Source: an uncultured Pseudobdellovibrionaceae bacterium (lineage in GTDB: Bacteria; Bdellovibrionota; Bdellovibrionia; Bdellovibrionales; JAMPXM01). Taken from it: 12,153 bases of DNA. Where the stretch lies: NCBI GenBank assembly GCA_934277865.1, contig CAKQVW010000048.1, positions 1 to 12,153 of the forward strand. The letters run 5' to 3'. Of the stretch, positions 5,783-12,153 are shown in pieces. The translations under genes were made by a program, and so were the position numbers. The notes beneath the pieces were generated by a model, which saw only the letters and a program-made list of their open reading frames with translations, made no database searches and had not been told where the DNA came from. Position 1 is the first letter of the stretch. The number at the start of each line of letters is the position of its first letter.

Positions 5783-7084
5783 ATGGGAAACGTTCTATTC
5801 GTAAAAAAATGGCGCCTGCCTCTTTGTGCCGTCACCTCTTTGTGTCTGATGCTGGGCTTTGTGTTTGCGGAAAGTGCCGGCGCCAATTCCAGCGGTGGCC
5901 TGAAAAAGGCGATGAATCTGACAACGTATCAATCGTGGGGCTACACGGTTGATTCGACTCCTCAAGGGGAGCGGGTGAAAAGCCTGATTCTTCGCCTCAA
6001 GGCCATGGGCTTCAATCACCTCACGTTCAACGTTCGCGCCAAAATGGTGACCGGACAGGCGGATGATATTAGTTCGTTTGTCCCAGTTGCAGAACAAGCG
6101 ACGGAAGAGCGGCTTCTTGAGGAGACCGTCGATTTTGCGCATGCAAATGGATTCACAACGGGGATCCGTCCTATCCTTCTGGTCGTCGGTCCTCGCGGTG
6201 AATTTCCCTATACAAAAAATGGTGTCACCTGGTGGCATGGAAACATCGAGCCTCGCGATCGCACGCGTTGGTTTAGCAGCCTCAAAACATTTCACGACCG
6301 CTACCTGCGTCTGGCGGCTCGCAAACAAATGGTTCAGTACACCATCGGTGCGGAACTGCATTCGATGACGACAGGTCTTGGCGACCGTCGCCCGAAGCGG
6401 CCACGAGGTGAGCCGGCGATGTGGACAGACATGGTGAAATACGCCAAATCCATTCTTGGCCCAAAGACCGAAGTCGTCTACGACGTGAATTACACCGACC
6501 AATATGTGCTTCAAGATGGCAGTCGAAAGCTGGGCGGCGAATTTGAGCAGTTTCGCTATGAAATCACCCGGGACTATCGCAAACCGCAAGACCTGAAATT
6601 TCAAAATGAACTTCGCGAGTTTTGGTCGTCGCTCGATGTGATCGGAATCGATATGTATCGTGCGCTTGCAAGTCGTCGCAGCGGGCATCCGGCGGAGCTC
6701 ACGGCTCTCGCAGCTCGCTTGAAGTCGCGGGCCGATTCCCACGCGACTCAGCTGGACACCAGCCTTCTGGAGATCGAAGTCGCAACGGGTGTCGCCAAGA
6801 ATCTCGAATTGAAAGAGATCGGCTATCGCTCTGTCGAAGGGAGCTTCGTCGATCCGGCCTCGTACGAGTCGTCGGGTGGACGTCTATCGGTTCTTCATCA
6901 GGCGGGGGGATGGATGGCCATACTGGATGCGTTCCTCGCGGCCCAGTGGCCGTGGTTTCAAGGTGTGCATGTTTGGGAAACCAACGTGGATCGTGATCAC
7001 CACGATCCACGTGATCTGGGGTTCTCGCCGCTTGGAAAGGCGGAATCAGAATCCGTTTTCCAAGATTTCTTTCGTCGTTTCTAG
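5783..7084 (+). CDS. Secreted GH113-like glycoside hydrolase (TIM barrel)
   Basis: 433 residues from ATG 5783; an in-frame TTG at 5759 is possible, and neither start has a clear ribosome binding site. The ATG gives a signal peptide (VKKWRLP, then a hydrophobic core, to about residue 35). The mature part reads as a (beta/alpha)8 barrel of GH113 type. It begins NLTTYQSWGYT (45-55). IGAELHSM (188-195) carries Glu191 as likely acid/base, DVIGIDMYRAL (285-295) resembles the GH113 IGIDAY strand, and EIGYRSVEG (345-353) carries Glu345 as likely nucleophile. VHVWETNVD (395-403) and SPLGKAE follow, as in the family. Characterised GH113 members are beta-mannanases. Because the next genes encode a 2-epimerase and an Nfr-type synthase, a role in trimming a mannose-configured (ManNAc) exopolysaccharide is inferred, analogous to hydrolases in other synthase-dependent systems. 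It lies 59 nt after flaG and is convergent with wecB. A perfect 12-bp inverted repeat lies in its 3' end (6984-7012). Confidence 0.82.
   Translation: MGNVLFVKKWRLPLCAVTSLCLMLGFVFAESAGANSSGGLKKAMNLTTYQSWGYTVDSTPQGERVKSLILRLKAMGFNHLTFNVRAKMVTGQADDISSFVPVAEQATEERLLEETVDFAHANGFTTGIRPILLVVGPRGEFPYTKNGVTWWHGNIEPRDRTRWFSSLKTFHDRYLRLAARKQMVQYTIGAELHSMTTGLGDRRPKRPRGEPAMWTDMVKYAKSILGPKTEVVYDVNYTDQYVLQDGSRKLGGEFEQFRYEITRDYRKPQDLKFQNELREFWSSLDVIGIDMYRALASRRSGHPAELTALAARLKSRADSHATQLDTSLLEIEVATGVAKNLELKEIGYRSVEGSFVDPASYESSGGRLSVLHQAGGWMAILDAFLAAQWPWFQGVHVWETNVDRDHHDPRDLGFSPLGKAESESVFQDFFRRF
6984..7012. repeat. Perfect 12-bp inverted repeat inside the GH113-like gene
   Basis: ACGTGGATCGTG (6984-6995), loop ATCAC, CACGATCCACGT (7001-7012). 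All 12 pairs match, and it lies about 70 nt before the stop codon in the segment encoding NVDRDHHDPRD. No T-run follows, so it is not a simple terminator. It could be an mRNA 3' stability hairpin, a protein-binding site, or a coincidence of His/Asp/Arg codons. Confidence 0.7.
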
Positions 7085-7110
7085 GGCGCCGCTTTTAAGG
7101 CGTCGTTTTT
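7085..7110 (+). terminator. Rho-independent terminator of the GH113-like gene
   Basis: Immediately after the TAG stop, GGCGCC (7085-7090) pairs with GGCGTC (7099-7104) through one G-U pair across an 8-nt loop, followed by G and five T residues (7106-7110). It overlaps the 3' end of the convergent wecB gene. In the opposite direction no T-run follows, so it should work mainly on the + strand. Confidence 0.6.
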
Positions 7111-8258
7111 GAAAGAGCATCGAGGATGCGTTTGGTGGCTTTGCCATCGCCAAACGGGTTCTTCGAGGCTGTCATTTGTGCGCGAGCCTGTTCAGAATCT
7201 AAGAGATGAAAGGCCTCTTGAAGGATTTTTTCTTTGGCCGTTCCCACGAGCTTCGCTGTTCCGGCTTCCACCGCTTCTGGGCGTTCGGTTTTTTCTCGCA
7301 AGATGAGAACAGGCTTTCCAAGTGAAGGGGCTTCTTCTTGAATGCCGCCTGAGTCAGTTAAAATTAGCGAAGATTGATCCATCATCCAAACAAATGGGAC
7401 ATAGTCGAGAGGCTCAAGCAGTGTGACGCCTTTTGGGTTTTCGCCAAGGACGTCGCGCACGGCCTCGATCACGGCCGGATTGCGGTGCACCGGGAACACC
7501 ACTTGTACATCGCTGCGCTTGCAGAGGTCGCGCAGTGCGGAAAGCGTTTCTCGTAAGGGCTCACCAAAACTTTCGCGACGATGCGTGGTCACGAGGACAA
7601 TCTTTTTCCCAGCAGCTTTGGCGCTTACGATGTCGGCGAAGGTTTCGGCAAAACGAAGGCTCGTAGCCGCATCTGATTTCAGTCGATCGCGTACAGCCAA
7701 GAGTGCATCAATACCAGTGTTGCCGGTGACGGTGATCGACGATTCCGAAACATGTTCGTGCAAGAGTGCCTGTTTCGCTTTTTCCGTCGGGGCAAAGTTC
7801 CAGTTCGCGGAAAGTGAAACCAGCCGGCGGTTGTACTCTTCCGGAAATGGGGAATAGAGATCGTTTGTGCGCAGGCCAGCTTCGATATGGGCCAGCGGAA
7901 TTTTTTCGAAGAAAGCCGCCAACGCACCGGCGGCGCAGGTTGCCGTGTCGCCTTGGATGCAGACGATGTCGGGTCGCTCTTGTTGCCAAGCTTCTCTCAG
8001 TTTCAGCATCGCGCTAGCGACAAACTCGGTGAGGCTCTGGCCGGGTTTCATCAGATCGAGATCAAAGTGTGGTTGGATTCCAAAAAACTCGAGAATCGGT
8101 CGCATCATTTCGCGGTGCTGACCGGTTGAGAGGACGATGGGTTGAAAACGTGAATCGTATTTGGTGCGTATGATCGGCACGGCCATTTTTATGGCTTCTG
8201 GCCGAGTTCCGAAGACGAACGCAAGTTTGATGGGGGCGGGAGAGTGAATTTTTTCCAT
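7095..8258 (-). CDS. wecB: UDP-N-acetylglucosamine 2-epimerase (non-hydrolysing)
   Basis: 387 residues, a cytoplasmic two-Rossmann-domain (GT-B-like) enzyme interconverting UDP-GlcNAc and UDP-ManNAc. Family motifs in order: VFGTRPEAIKMAV (15-27, with Arg19 and Lys24), STGQHREMM (44-52), QGDTATCAAGALAAFF (102-117, Asp104), HIEAGLRT (124-131, Glu126), PFPEEYNRRL (137-146), THRRESFG (225-232, His226; usually HRREN), FPVHRNP (255-261), LTDSGGIQEEAPSLGKPVL (300-318), REKTERPEAVEAGT (321-334) and NPFGDGKAT (367-375). Length and motifs match complete WecB; hydrolysing NeuC-type relatives are less likely. Two small oddities are ATCAAG for the usual TTT/A-type segment after GDT, and Ser for Asn in HRREN. 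It is divergent from the barrel/synthase/deacetylase operon with a 240-nt gap, and convergent with the GH113-like gene, ending 10 nt from it. By analogy with E. coli, where WecB feeds NfrB, it likely supplies UDP-ManNAc to the neighbouring synthase. No clear ribosome binding site is seen before its ATG. Confidence 0.95.
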   Translation of the reverse strand: MEKIHSPAPIKLAFVFGTRPEAIKMAVPIIRTKYDSRFQPIVLSTGQHREMMRPILEFFGIQPHFDLDLMKPGQSLTEFVASAMLKLREAWQQERPDIVCIQGDTATCAAGALAAFFEKIPLAHIEAGLRTNDLYSPFPEEYNRRLVSLSANWNFAPTEKAKQALLHEHVSESSITVTGNTGIDALLAVRDRLKSDAATSLRFAETFADIVSAKAAGKKIVLVTTHRRESFGEPLRETLSALRDLCKRSDVQVVFPVHRNPAVIEAVRDVLGENPKGVTLLEPLDYVPFVWMMDQSSLILTDSGGIQEEAPSLGKPVLILREKTERPEAVEAGTAKLVGTAKEKILQEAFHLLDSEQARAQMTASKNPFGDGKATKRILDALSKTTP

Positions 8259-8498
8259 GCTAGTTCTAAGGTTCGACAGTTTAAAACGAATTTACGAGGT
8301 TCTGAGCGCGATTTTCCGGGTCGAAAGTCTTTGCAACACCTTCGCTTCACGGAATGTTACAGAAATGTTAGTAAAACGCACGGCCTTTTGTATTGCTCTG
8401 CATTATTTCTTCTGAATTCTTTCAAGAGTGAAGCAAGCGGCCGGACTAATCACTTCGATTCACTAGCTCACGGATGGGCGCATGAGAAGAGATCCCGC
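8259..8498. promoter_or_regulatory. Divergent promoter region of wecB and the exopolysaccharide operon
   Basis: 240 nt between the divergent starts must hold both promoters, but no clear consensus stands out. TTGCAA (8331-8336), which reads the same on both strands, with TGTTAC 18 nt downstream (8355-8360) is a weak sigma-70-like pair for the + strand. The heptamer AATGTTA occurs twice with starts 11 bp apart, at 8353-8359 and 8364-8370, which is about one helical turn and could be an activator or operator pair. The segment 8385-8420 is T-rich. The in-frame extension upstream of the chosen downstream start is not protein-like. Confidence 0.4.
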
Positions 8499-9323
8499 TT
8501 GAAGTTCCCGCTCGCCGCCTTGCTTGCTGCACTCCTCACACTTTCGACAAGTTCTGCGCAGGCCGAAGATGTCCGCTCCAGTCTTTCAGGTGACGTGTAT
8601 TCGCAGTCTTTGTGGCGACCAGAAACACGACTCGATCGCAGCCGTGGCTTCTTTCACGAAACTCGTGTTCGTGGATCTTATGATGTTCAACCAAGCTCTC
8701 ACACCTGGTTGAAGCTGGATGTCGGTTCCTACCTTCTCGGCGAATGGGCCATCGGCGCCGCAGATCAAGCGCTCCCGCAGAACCTTGCTGTGTCGCCGTA
8801 CGTGGGGGCGCGCCTGGGAGAACAACTCTCTGGTCAGAATTGGATTCTCACGGGAACAGCGGTTTTTGAAGGTCGCTTGCGTGAACCCATCAGCGATAGC
8901 GCGCGTGCTTCCGGTGTAAAAGGTTGGGACCCTCGAACCTCAGCCGTCCTTGGATTTTGGTGGATGAAAGAAGGGGGCGAACTCGCGAATCCATTTTTCG
9001 ACGTGTACGCCGACGCGGTATTGGCGCCGAAATTCTCTCAGTCCTTGATGAGCACACTGATCCTGCGTGGTGGTGGTCGCCGTTGGTTTGGTCGCGACTT
9101 CATCGATGCGTATGCCGAGATGTTTTCGCAAAACACGCCGACTCTCGAACTCGGAACCAAACGTTCGGAGGCCCGTGTCGGTATGGCGATTGGTCGTCAG
9201 CTGAGTGGGGGGTCTGCCCAGCTTCGTTTGTGGCACGGTTTTCCAATTGAAGCGATTCAGGGTTCGGTTCTCGATCAACGATCGCGTACGGAAGCTCTGT
9301 TGATCGTGGGGTTTGCGCTATGA
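8499..9323 (+). CDS. Putative outer-membrane beta-barrel protein of Nfr-type exopolysaccharide locus
   Basis: 274 residues from TTG 8499, chosen because GAGAAGAGA (8484-8492) sits 6 nt upstream and a typical signal peptide starts there (MKFPLAALLAALLTL, AQA|ED cleavage after residue 22). The open frame extends back to ATG 8244, but those 85 codons overlap the wecB start and would bury the signal peptide. The mature protein is rich in alternating hydrophobic/polar strands with aromatics (DVYSQSLWRPE, TWLKLDVGSYLLGEWA, NWILTGTAVFEGRL, TSAVLGFWWM, AQLRLWHGFP) and ends in LLIVGFAL, as in outer-membrane barrels. It overlaps the NfrB-like synthase gene by ATGA, so the two are translationally coupled. 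The position is that of NfrA, the outer-membrane partner of E. coli NfrB, but the much larger NfrA also has periplasmic TPR repeats, which are absent here. I infer the export pore for the polysaccharide. Sequence relation to the NfrA C-terminal domain is suspected, not shown. Confidence 0.75.
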   Translation: MKFPLAALLAALLTLSTSSAQAEDVRSSLSGDVYSQSLWRPETRLDRSRGFFHETRVRGSYDVQPSSHTWLKLDVGSYLLGEWAIGAADQALPQNLAVSPYVGARLGEQLSGQNWILTGTAVFEGRLREPISDSARASGVKGWDPRTSAVLGFWWMKEGGELANPFFDVYADAVLAPKFSQSLMSTLILRGGGRRWFGRDFIDAYAEMFSQNTPTLELGTKRSEARVGMAIGRQLSGGSAQLRLWHGFPIEAIQGSVLDQRSRTEALLIVGFAL

Positions 9324-10801
9324 GCGAAGCAGGAATGATTGGACTCTTGGAGTCCGGTTTGATTCTCTTCCTTGGACTCGCAGCGGGACTCGCGCTGGAC
9401 GATCTTTTTGTTGATGCCGTGGCCTTATGGAAAGGCCTTCGGCCTAAGGAGATCGACCAAGACGAACTTAAGCGGCTTCGTCGACTTCCTCAGAAGAGTG
9501 TCGCGGTGGTTGTCGCCAATTGGCATGAAGAAGACGTGATTGAACGCATGCTTCGCGGAAACCTCGCTCGCGTGGAATACGCACGTGTTTGGTTTTTTGT
9601 CGGCGTGTATCCCAATGACCCAGGGACTTTGGAAGCGGCCCGCCGAGTCGCACGTCAAGATTCGCGGGTGATCGTGGTTGAAAATCCGATGCCGGGTCCG
9701 ACCACCAAAGGGCAGATGTTGAACGTCATTTTCCGCCGTGCATTTGAAATCGAAGAACGAATGGGGCATCCATTTGATCTCTTCATGATGCATGATTCGG
9801 AAGATGTGCTTCATCCGCAGTCGTTGCTTCTCATCAACTCGGAAGCGGACCGTGCGGATTTCGTGCAAATTCCTGTTTTTTCGTTCCCTCGCCGTAAATC
9901 ACAATTCGTAGCTTCAACCTACATCGATGAGTTTTCCGAGCTGCACACCAAAGATCTTTTGGTGAGAGATGCCATGAATGCCGGCGTTCCTTCGGCTGGA
10001 GTGGGTACAGCCATCTCTCGGAAGCTGGTCATGGCGATGATGGCACGACAAGACGGGCAAGTCTTGATTGAGGGCTCGCTCACGGAAGACTACATTTTGG
10101 GCCTCACCGCTTCGGAAATGGGCTTTCAGACGCGGTTTGTGTCGCGCTTCATTGCCGTTCGTGACAAAGCTGGACGATTGCGTCGGCGAGACTTCATCGC
10201 CACTCGCGAATACTTTCCTAGCGAATGGGAGCGTGCAGTTCGTCAAAAAGGGCGATGGGTGCATGGCATCGTTCTGCAGGGCGGCCGTATGTTGTCGGTA
10301 AGTGGGTCGCTTGCACGTCGGTACTTCTTGATGCGCGATCGCAAGGGGCCGATCGCCGCCGCCGTTGGCGTTTTGGGAATTGCCTTACTGGCTTTGAACC
10401 TGCTTGTTCGTGAATTCCATACGGATTTTCATCAGGCCCAAATGATGCCACTTTACGTGAGCCCCATTGTACTTGGGCTTTTTGGATTTAATCTGTTTGC
10501 AGGCTTGGTTCGGGCCATCCAACGAGTTCGTGCGGTTCGTCTGACGCAAGATTGGTCGACGGCCATTCTCAGCGTTGTGCGAATTCCGATTGGCAATTTT
10601 CTCAATTTCTTTGCGGTTGTTCGTGCAATCCGTCAGGACCGAGCCGCGGTGAAAAAGGGCGAAGCACCAAAATGGACGAAGACCACTCACGAGCTTCCGG
10701 CCGACTTTGGGCTCGAAGTGGGTGACGGCGTTGTCGCCGCGGGGCCACCAGTCACCTCGCCATCTCTTGAAACACAAATTGAAAAGCAGGTACAGCCATG
10801 A
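9320..10801 (+). CDS. nfrB: NfrB-family inner-membrane glycosyltransferase (GT2), without C-terminal c-di-GMP domain
   Basis: 493 residues. Strong family match to E. coli NfrB: FVGVYPNDP (93-101), PGPTTKGQMLNVI (125-137), MMHDSEDVLHP (156-166, the DxD-type metal/nucleotide site), FVQIPVFSFPR (181-191), STYIDEFSELHTKDLLVRDAM (199-219), VPSAGVGT (223-230), SLTEDY (253-258, catalytic-base TED) and REYFPSEWERAVRQKGRW (296-313, with QxxRW), then YFLMRDRKG (335-343). Membrane segments are visible at about 7-25, 345-363 and 376-398, possibly 411-434. It polymerises a nucleotide sugar at the cytoplasmic face and threads the chain through the membrane. In E. coli the sugar is reported to be ManNAc, supplied by WecB. 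E. coli NfrB is about 745 residues with a C-terminal MshEN-type c-di-GMP-binding region; here the protein stops about 37 residues after the conserved KWTKTTHELP, so that region is missing. The start ATG overlaps the barrel gene stop, and the stop overlaps the next gene's ATG. Confidence 0.93.
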   Translation: MSEAGMIGLLESGLILFLGLAAGLALDDLFVDAVALWKGLRPKEIDQDELKRLRRLPQKSVAVVVANWHEEDVIERMLRGNLARVEYARVWFFVGVYPNDPGTLEAARRVARQDSRVIVVENPMPGPTTKGQMLNVIFRRAFEIEERMGHPFDLFMMHDSEDVLHPQSLLLINSEADRADFVQIPVFSFPRRKSQFVASTYIDEFSELHTKDLLVRDAMNAGVPSAGVGTAISRKLVMAMMARQDGQVLIEGSLTEDYILGLTASEMGFQTRFVSRFIAVRDKAGRLRRRDFIATREYFPSEWERAVRQKGRWVHGIVLQGGRMLSVSGSLARRYFLMRDRKGPIAAAVGVLGIALLALNLLVREFHTDFHQAQMMPLYVSPIVLGLFGFNLFAGLVRAIQRVRAVRLTQDWSTAILSVVRIPIGNFLNFFAVVRAIRQDRAAVKKGEAPKWTKTTHELPADFGLEVGDGVVAAGPPVTSPSLETQIEKQVQP

Positions 10802-12153
10802 TGTCGACCAAACGAATTTCGTTATTAGCTCTTGCGGGTCTTTTGCTAGTCACGGGCGGAATCGTTTTTTCCGGTTCGTCTGGTGTCGCGGTGTCTTGGC
10901 CTTTTGGGCGATCAAAATGTGTTCGTGTTTATTACGACAGATCGAAGACTCCCGAATCGTATTGGATGGGCCGCACTTATGCGCTCTTCACCCAAAACTT
11001 GCTGGGGCACTTTCCCGAGTGGCAACAGATTGTGAGTCCCATCGAACTCTACCAGCCCGGGGAGATCGAAACCTGCGACGCCACAATTTATCTGGGGTCC
11101 TATTTTGAGAACGCGATTCCGCAGGCTTTCTTTGACGACTTTGCGAAAACCAAAAAACGCGTCGCTTGGATTGGGTATTCGGTTTGGAAGTATGATCCAA
11201 ACACGCTGGCAAAACTTTTTGGTCACGAGTACGTCGATCTGACCACGCTCGATACAAAAAATCTGGACAAGCAGGGGCAACCGACCTTCTTTCGCGACGT
11301 GATCTACAAAGGTGAAACCTTCCAGAAGTTTGGTGAAAACGTAAAGCTGGATCCCTCGCTTTGGGACTCGGAGACCGAGTTCCGGGCCGGTTTCGAACAA
11401 ACGCGCCTGAAGCCCGCCGCGGATTCGGAACTGAGAAAAGGCGTAGAGGTTCTCGCCTACTCTCGTCACACCGGCACCGGTGAGATGATTCCTTATGCGA
11501 TTCGCAAAGAGAATCGGTTCTACTTTGCGGATATGCCTTTTAGCTTCATGCACGAGTCTGACCGTATGTTGGTTTTTGCCGACGTGTTGTTTGATATTCT
11601 AAACGAAAAGCCGCGGCACAACGGCAAATACGCGCTTGTGCGCATCGAAGACATTCACCCACTTATTCCGCTTGGTGATTTGGACGACACACTGAATGTC
11701 CTACGTGAAGAAAAGGTGCCGATCGTCATCTCGTTGATACCAATTTTCTTCGACCCATTGTACCGATCCGAGCGAGCTCCGAACGAAGAACTTGTCACCA
11801 TGGACCGGCACACCCTGTTCATGGACTTCGTGAGTCGATGGAAAAAAGAGAACGCGACTTTTATTTGGCACGGAGTCACGCATCAGTACGACCGAGTTCG
11901 TAATCCGCACGATGGTGTTTCCGGATCGGATTTCGAGTTCTGGGACGCCGTGAACAATCGTCCAGTGAAGGAAGACTCGGCAGCTTGGGCGCTTGAGCGA
12001 CTGGAAGACGGCTGGTTCACTCTGCAAAAGGCGGGAATTCATCCGACGATCTGGCTGACGCCTCACTACCAGGCTTCAAGTGTCGACTATGGCGTGTTCG
12101 CTCGGGTGTTTCCGTGGAACATCGGCCGAGTGATCTATTACAACCACAGGCTG
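10798..12153 (+). CDS. DUF2334 polysaccharide-deacetylase-like protein (partial, 3' end outside window)
   Basis: 452 codons to the window edge without a stop; the ATG at 10798 overlaps the synthase stop (ATGA), with a second ATG directly after. Residues 5-27 form a hydrophobic N-terminal anchor or signal. Residues 40-270 are the N-terminal domain typical of long DUF2334 proteins (YDRSK, NLLGHFPEW, ATIYLGSYFENAIPQAF, RVAWIGYSVW). The deacetylase-like part starts with YALVRIEDIHP (278-288, Glu284-Asp285 as metal-site acids), then PIVISLIPIFFDPLY (308-322), FIWHGVTHQYD (355-365, His358 and His362 as H-x3-H ligands) and WLTPHYQAS (419-427). DUF2334 belongs to the carbohydrate esterase 4/NodB-like superfamily; activity is inferred. 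Coupled to an NfrB-type synthase, the likely job is removal of N-acetyl groups from the nascent polymer in the periplasm, comparable to PgaB for poly-GlcNAc. The E. coli nfrAB genes have no such neighbour that I know of. Confidence 0.85.
   Translation, partial: MMSTKRISLLALAGLLLVTGGIVFSGSSGVAVSWPFGRSKCVRVYYDRSKTPESYWMGRTYALFTQNLLGHFPEWQQIVSPIELYQPGEIETCDATIYLGSYFENAIPQAFFDDFAKTKKRVAWIGYSVWKYDPNTLAKLFGHEYVDLTTLDTKNLDKQGQPTFFRDVIYKGETFQKFGENVKLDPSLWDSETEFRAGFEQTRLKPAADSELRKGVEVLAYSRHTGTGEMIPYAIRKENRFYFADMPFSFMHESDRMLVFADVLFDILNEKPRHNGKYALVRIEDIHPLIPLGDLDDTLNVLREEKVPIVISLIPIFFDPLYRSERAPNEELVTMDRHTLFMDFVSRWKKENATFIWHGVTHQYDRVRNPHDGVSGSDFEFWDAVNNRPVKEDSAAWALERLEDGWFTLQKAGIHPTIWLTPHYQASSVDYGVFARVFPWNIGRVIYYNHRL

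Noticed and set aside
5795..6742. Long open frame on the minus strand opposite the GH113-like gene
   Set aside because: It lies fully antisense to a gene with recognised catalytic motifs, and its product is rich in Arg, His and Cys without domain features, as expected for a shadow frame.
8244..8498. In-frame extension of the barrel gene back to ATG 8244
   Set aside because: It would overlap the wecB start, has no ribosome binding site and places the signal peptide at residue 86; TTG 8499 has both a ribosome binding site and an N-terminal signal peptide.
10912..11553. Minus-strand open frame opposite the DUF2334 gene
   Set aside because: It is antisense to a confidently assigned coding region, with no ribosome binding site or recognisable domain.

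Overview
The window looks like a piece of a Gram-negative, flagellated chromosome of roughly mid-50s % GC. It encodes signal peptides, an outer-membrane barrel-type protein, an inner-membrane glycosyltransferase and a short flagellin paired with FlaG. A compact 277-residue flagellin next to FlaG, together with several secreted proteins of no clear family, would fit a Bdellovibrio-like (Bdellovibrionota) bacterium. That placement is an inference from style; no rRNA or other marker gene is present. There are no tRNAs, CRISPR arrays, insertion sequences or phage genes.

Left part (58-3929, all +). A secreted Cys-containing protein with a long charged helical middle (58-1812) is followed, in the same reading frame after a TAA, by an 83-codon open frame (1819-2070). 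That second piece is either a small coupled gene or the severed C-terminus of the first. Next come a secreted von Willebrand factor A (VWA) protein with an intact metal site (2189-3256) and, 16 nt later, a MOSC-domain protein of the YiiM type (3273-3929).

Middle (3930-5723). A 426-nt non-coding stretch holds a dense cluster of CTCGAC/GTCGAG words and a good candidate sigma-28 promoter (4103-4129), about 225 nt upstream of the flagellin gene. Flagellin (4356-5189) is followed by three consecutive hairpins and then by flaG (5331-5723).

Right part (5783-12153, the most interesting). It contains a secreted GH113-like glycoside hydrolase and, convergent with it, a UDP-GlcNAc 2-epimerase (wecB). 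Divergent from wecB is a tightly overlapping operon of an outer-membrane barrel-like protein, an NfrB-family glycosyltransferase and a DUF2334 polysaccharide-deacetylase-like protein that runs off the window. In E. coli the Nfr pathway (phage N4 receptor) uses NfrB, NfrA and WecB to make a ManNAc-based secreted glycan under c-di-GMP control. Here the synthase is short and lacks the C-terminal c-di-GMP-binding part of E. coli NfrB. The barrel-like protein has no TPR region of NfrA type. A deacetylase and possibly a mannose-type hydrolase are added. I read this as a compact, re-wired Nfr-type exopolysaccharide system in which WecB supplies UDP-ManNAc, the synthase polymerises, the deacetylase and hydrolase edit in the periplasm, and the barrel exports. 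This is the best candidate for an undescribed system in the window.
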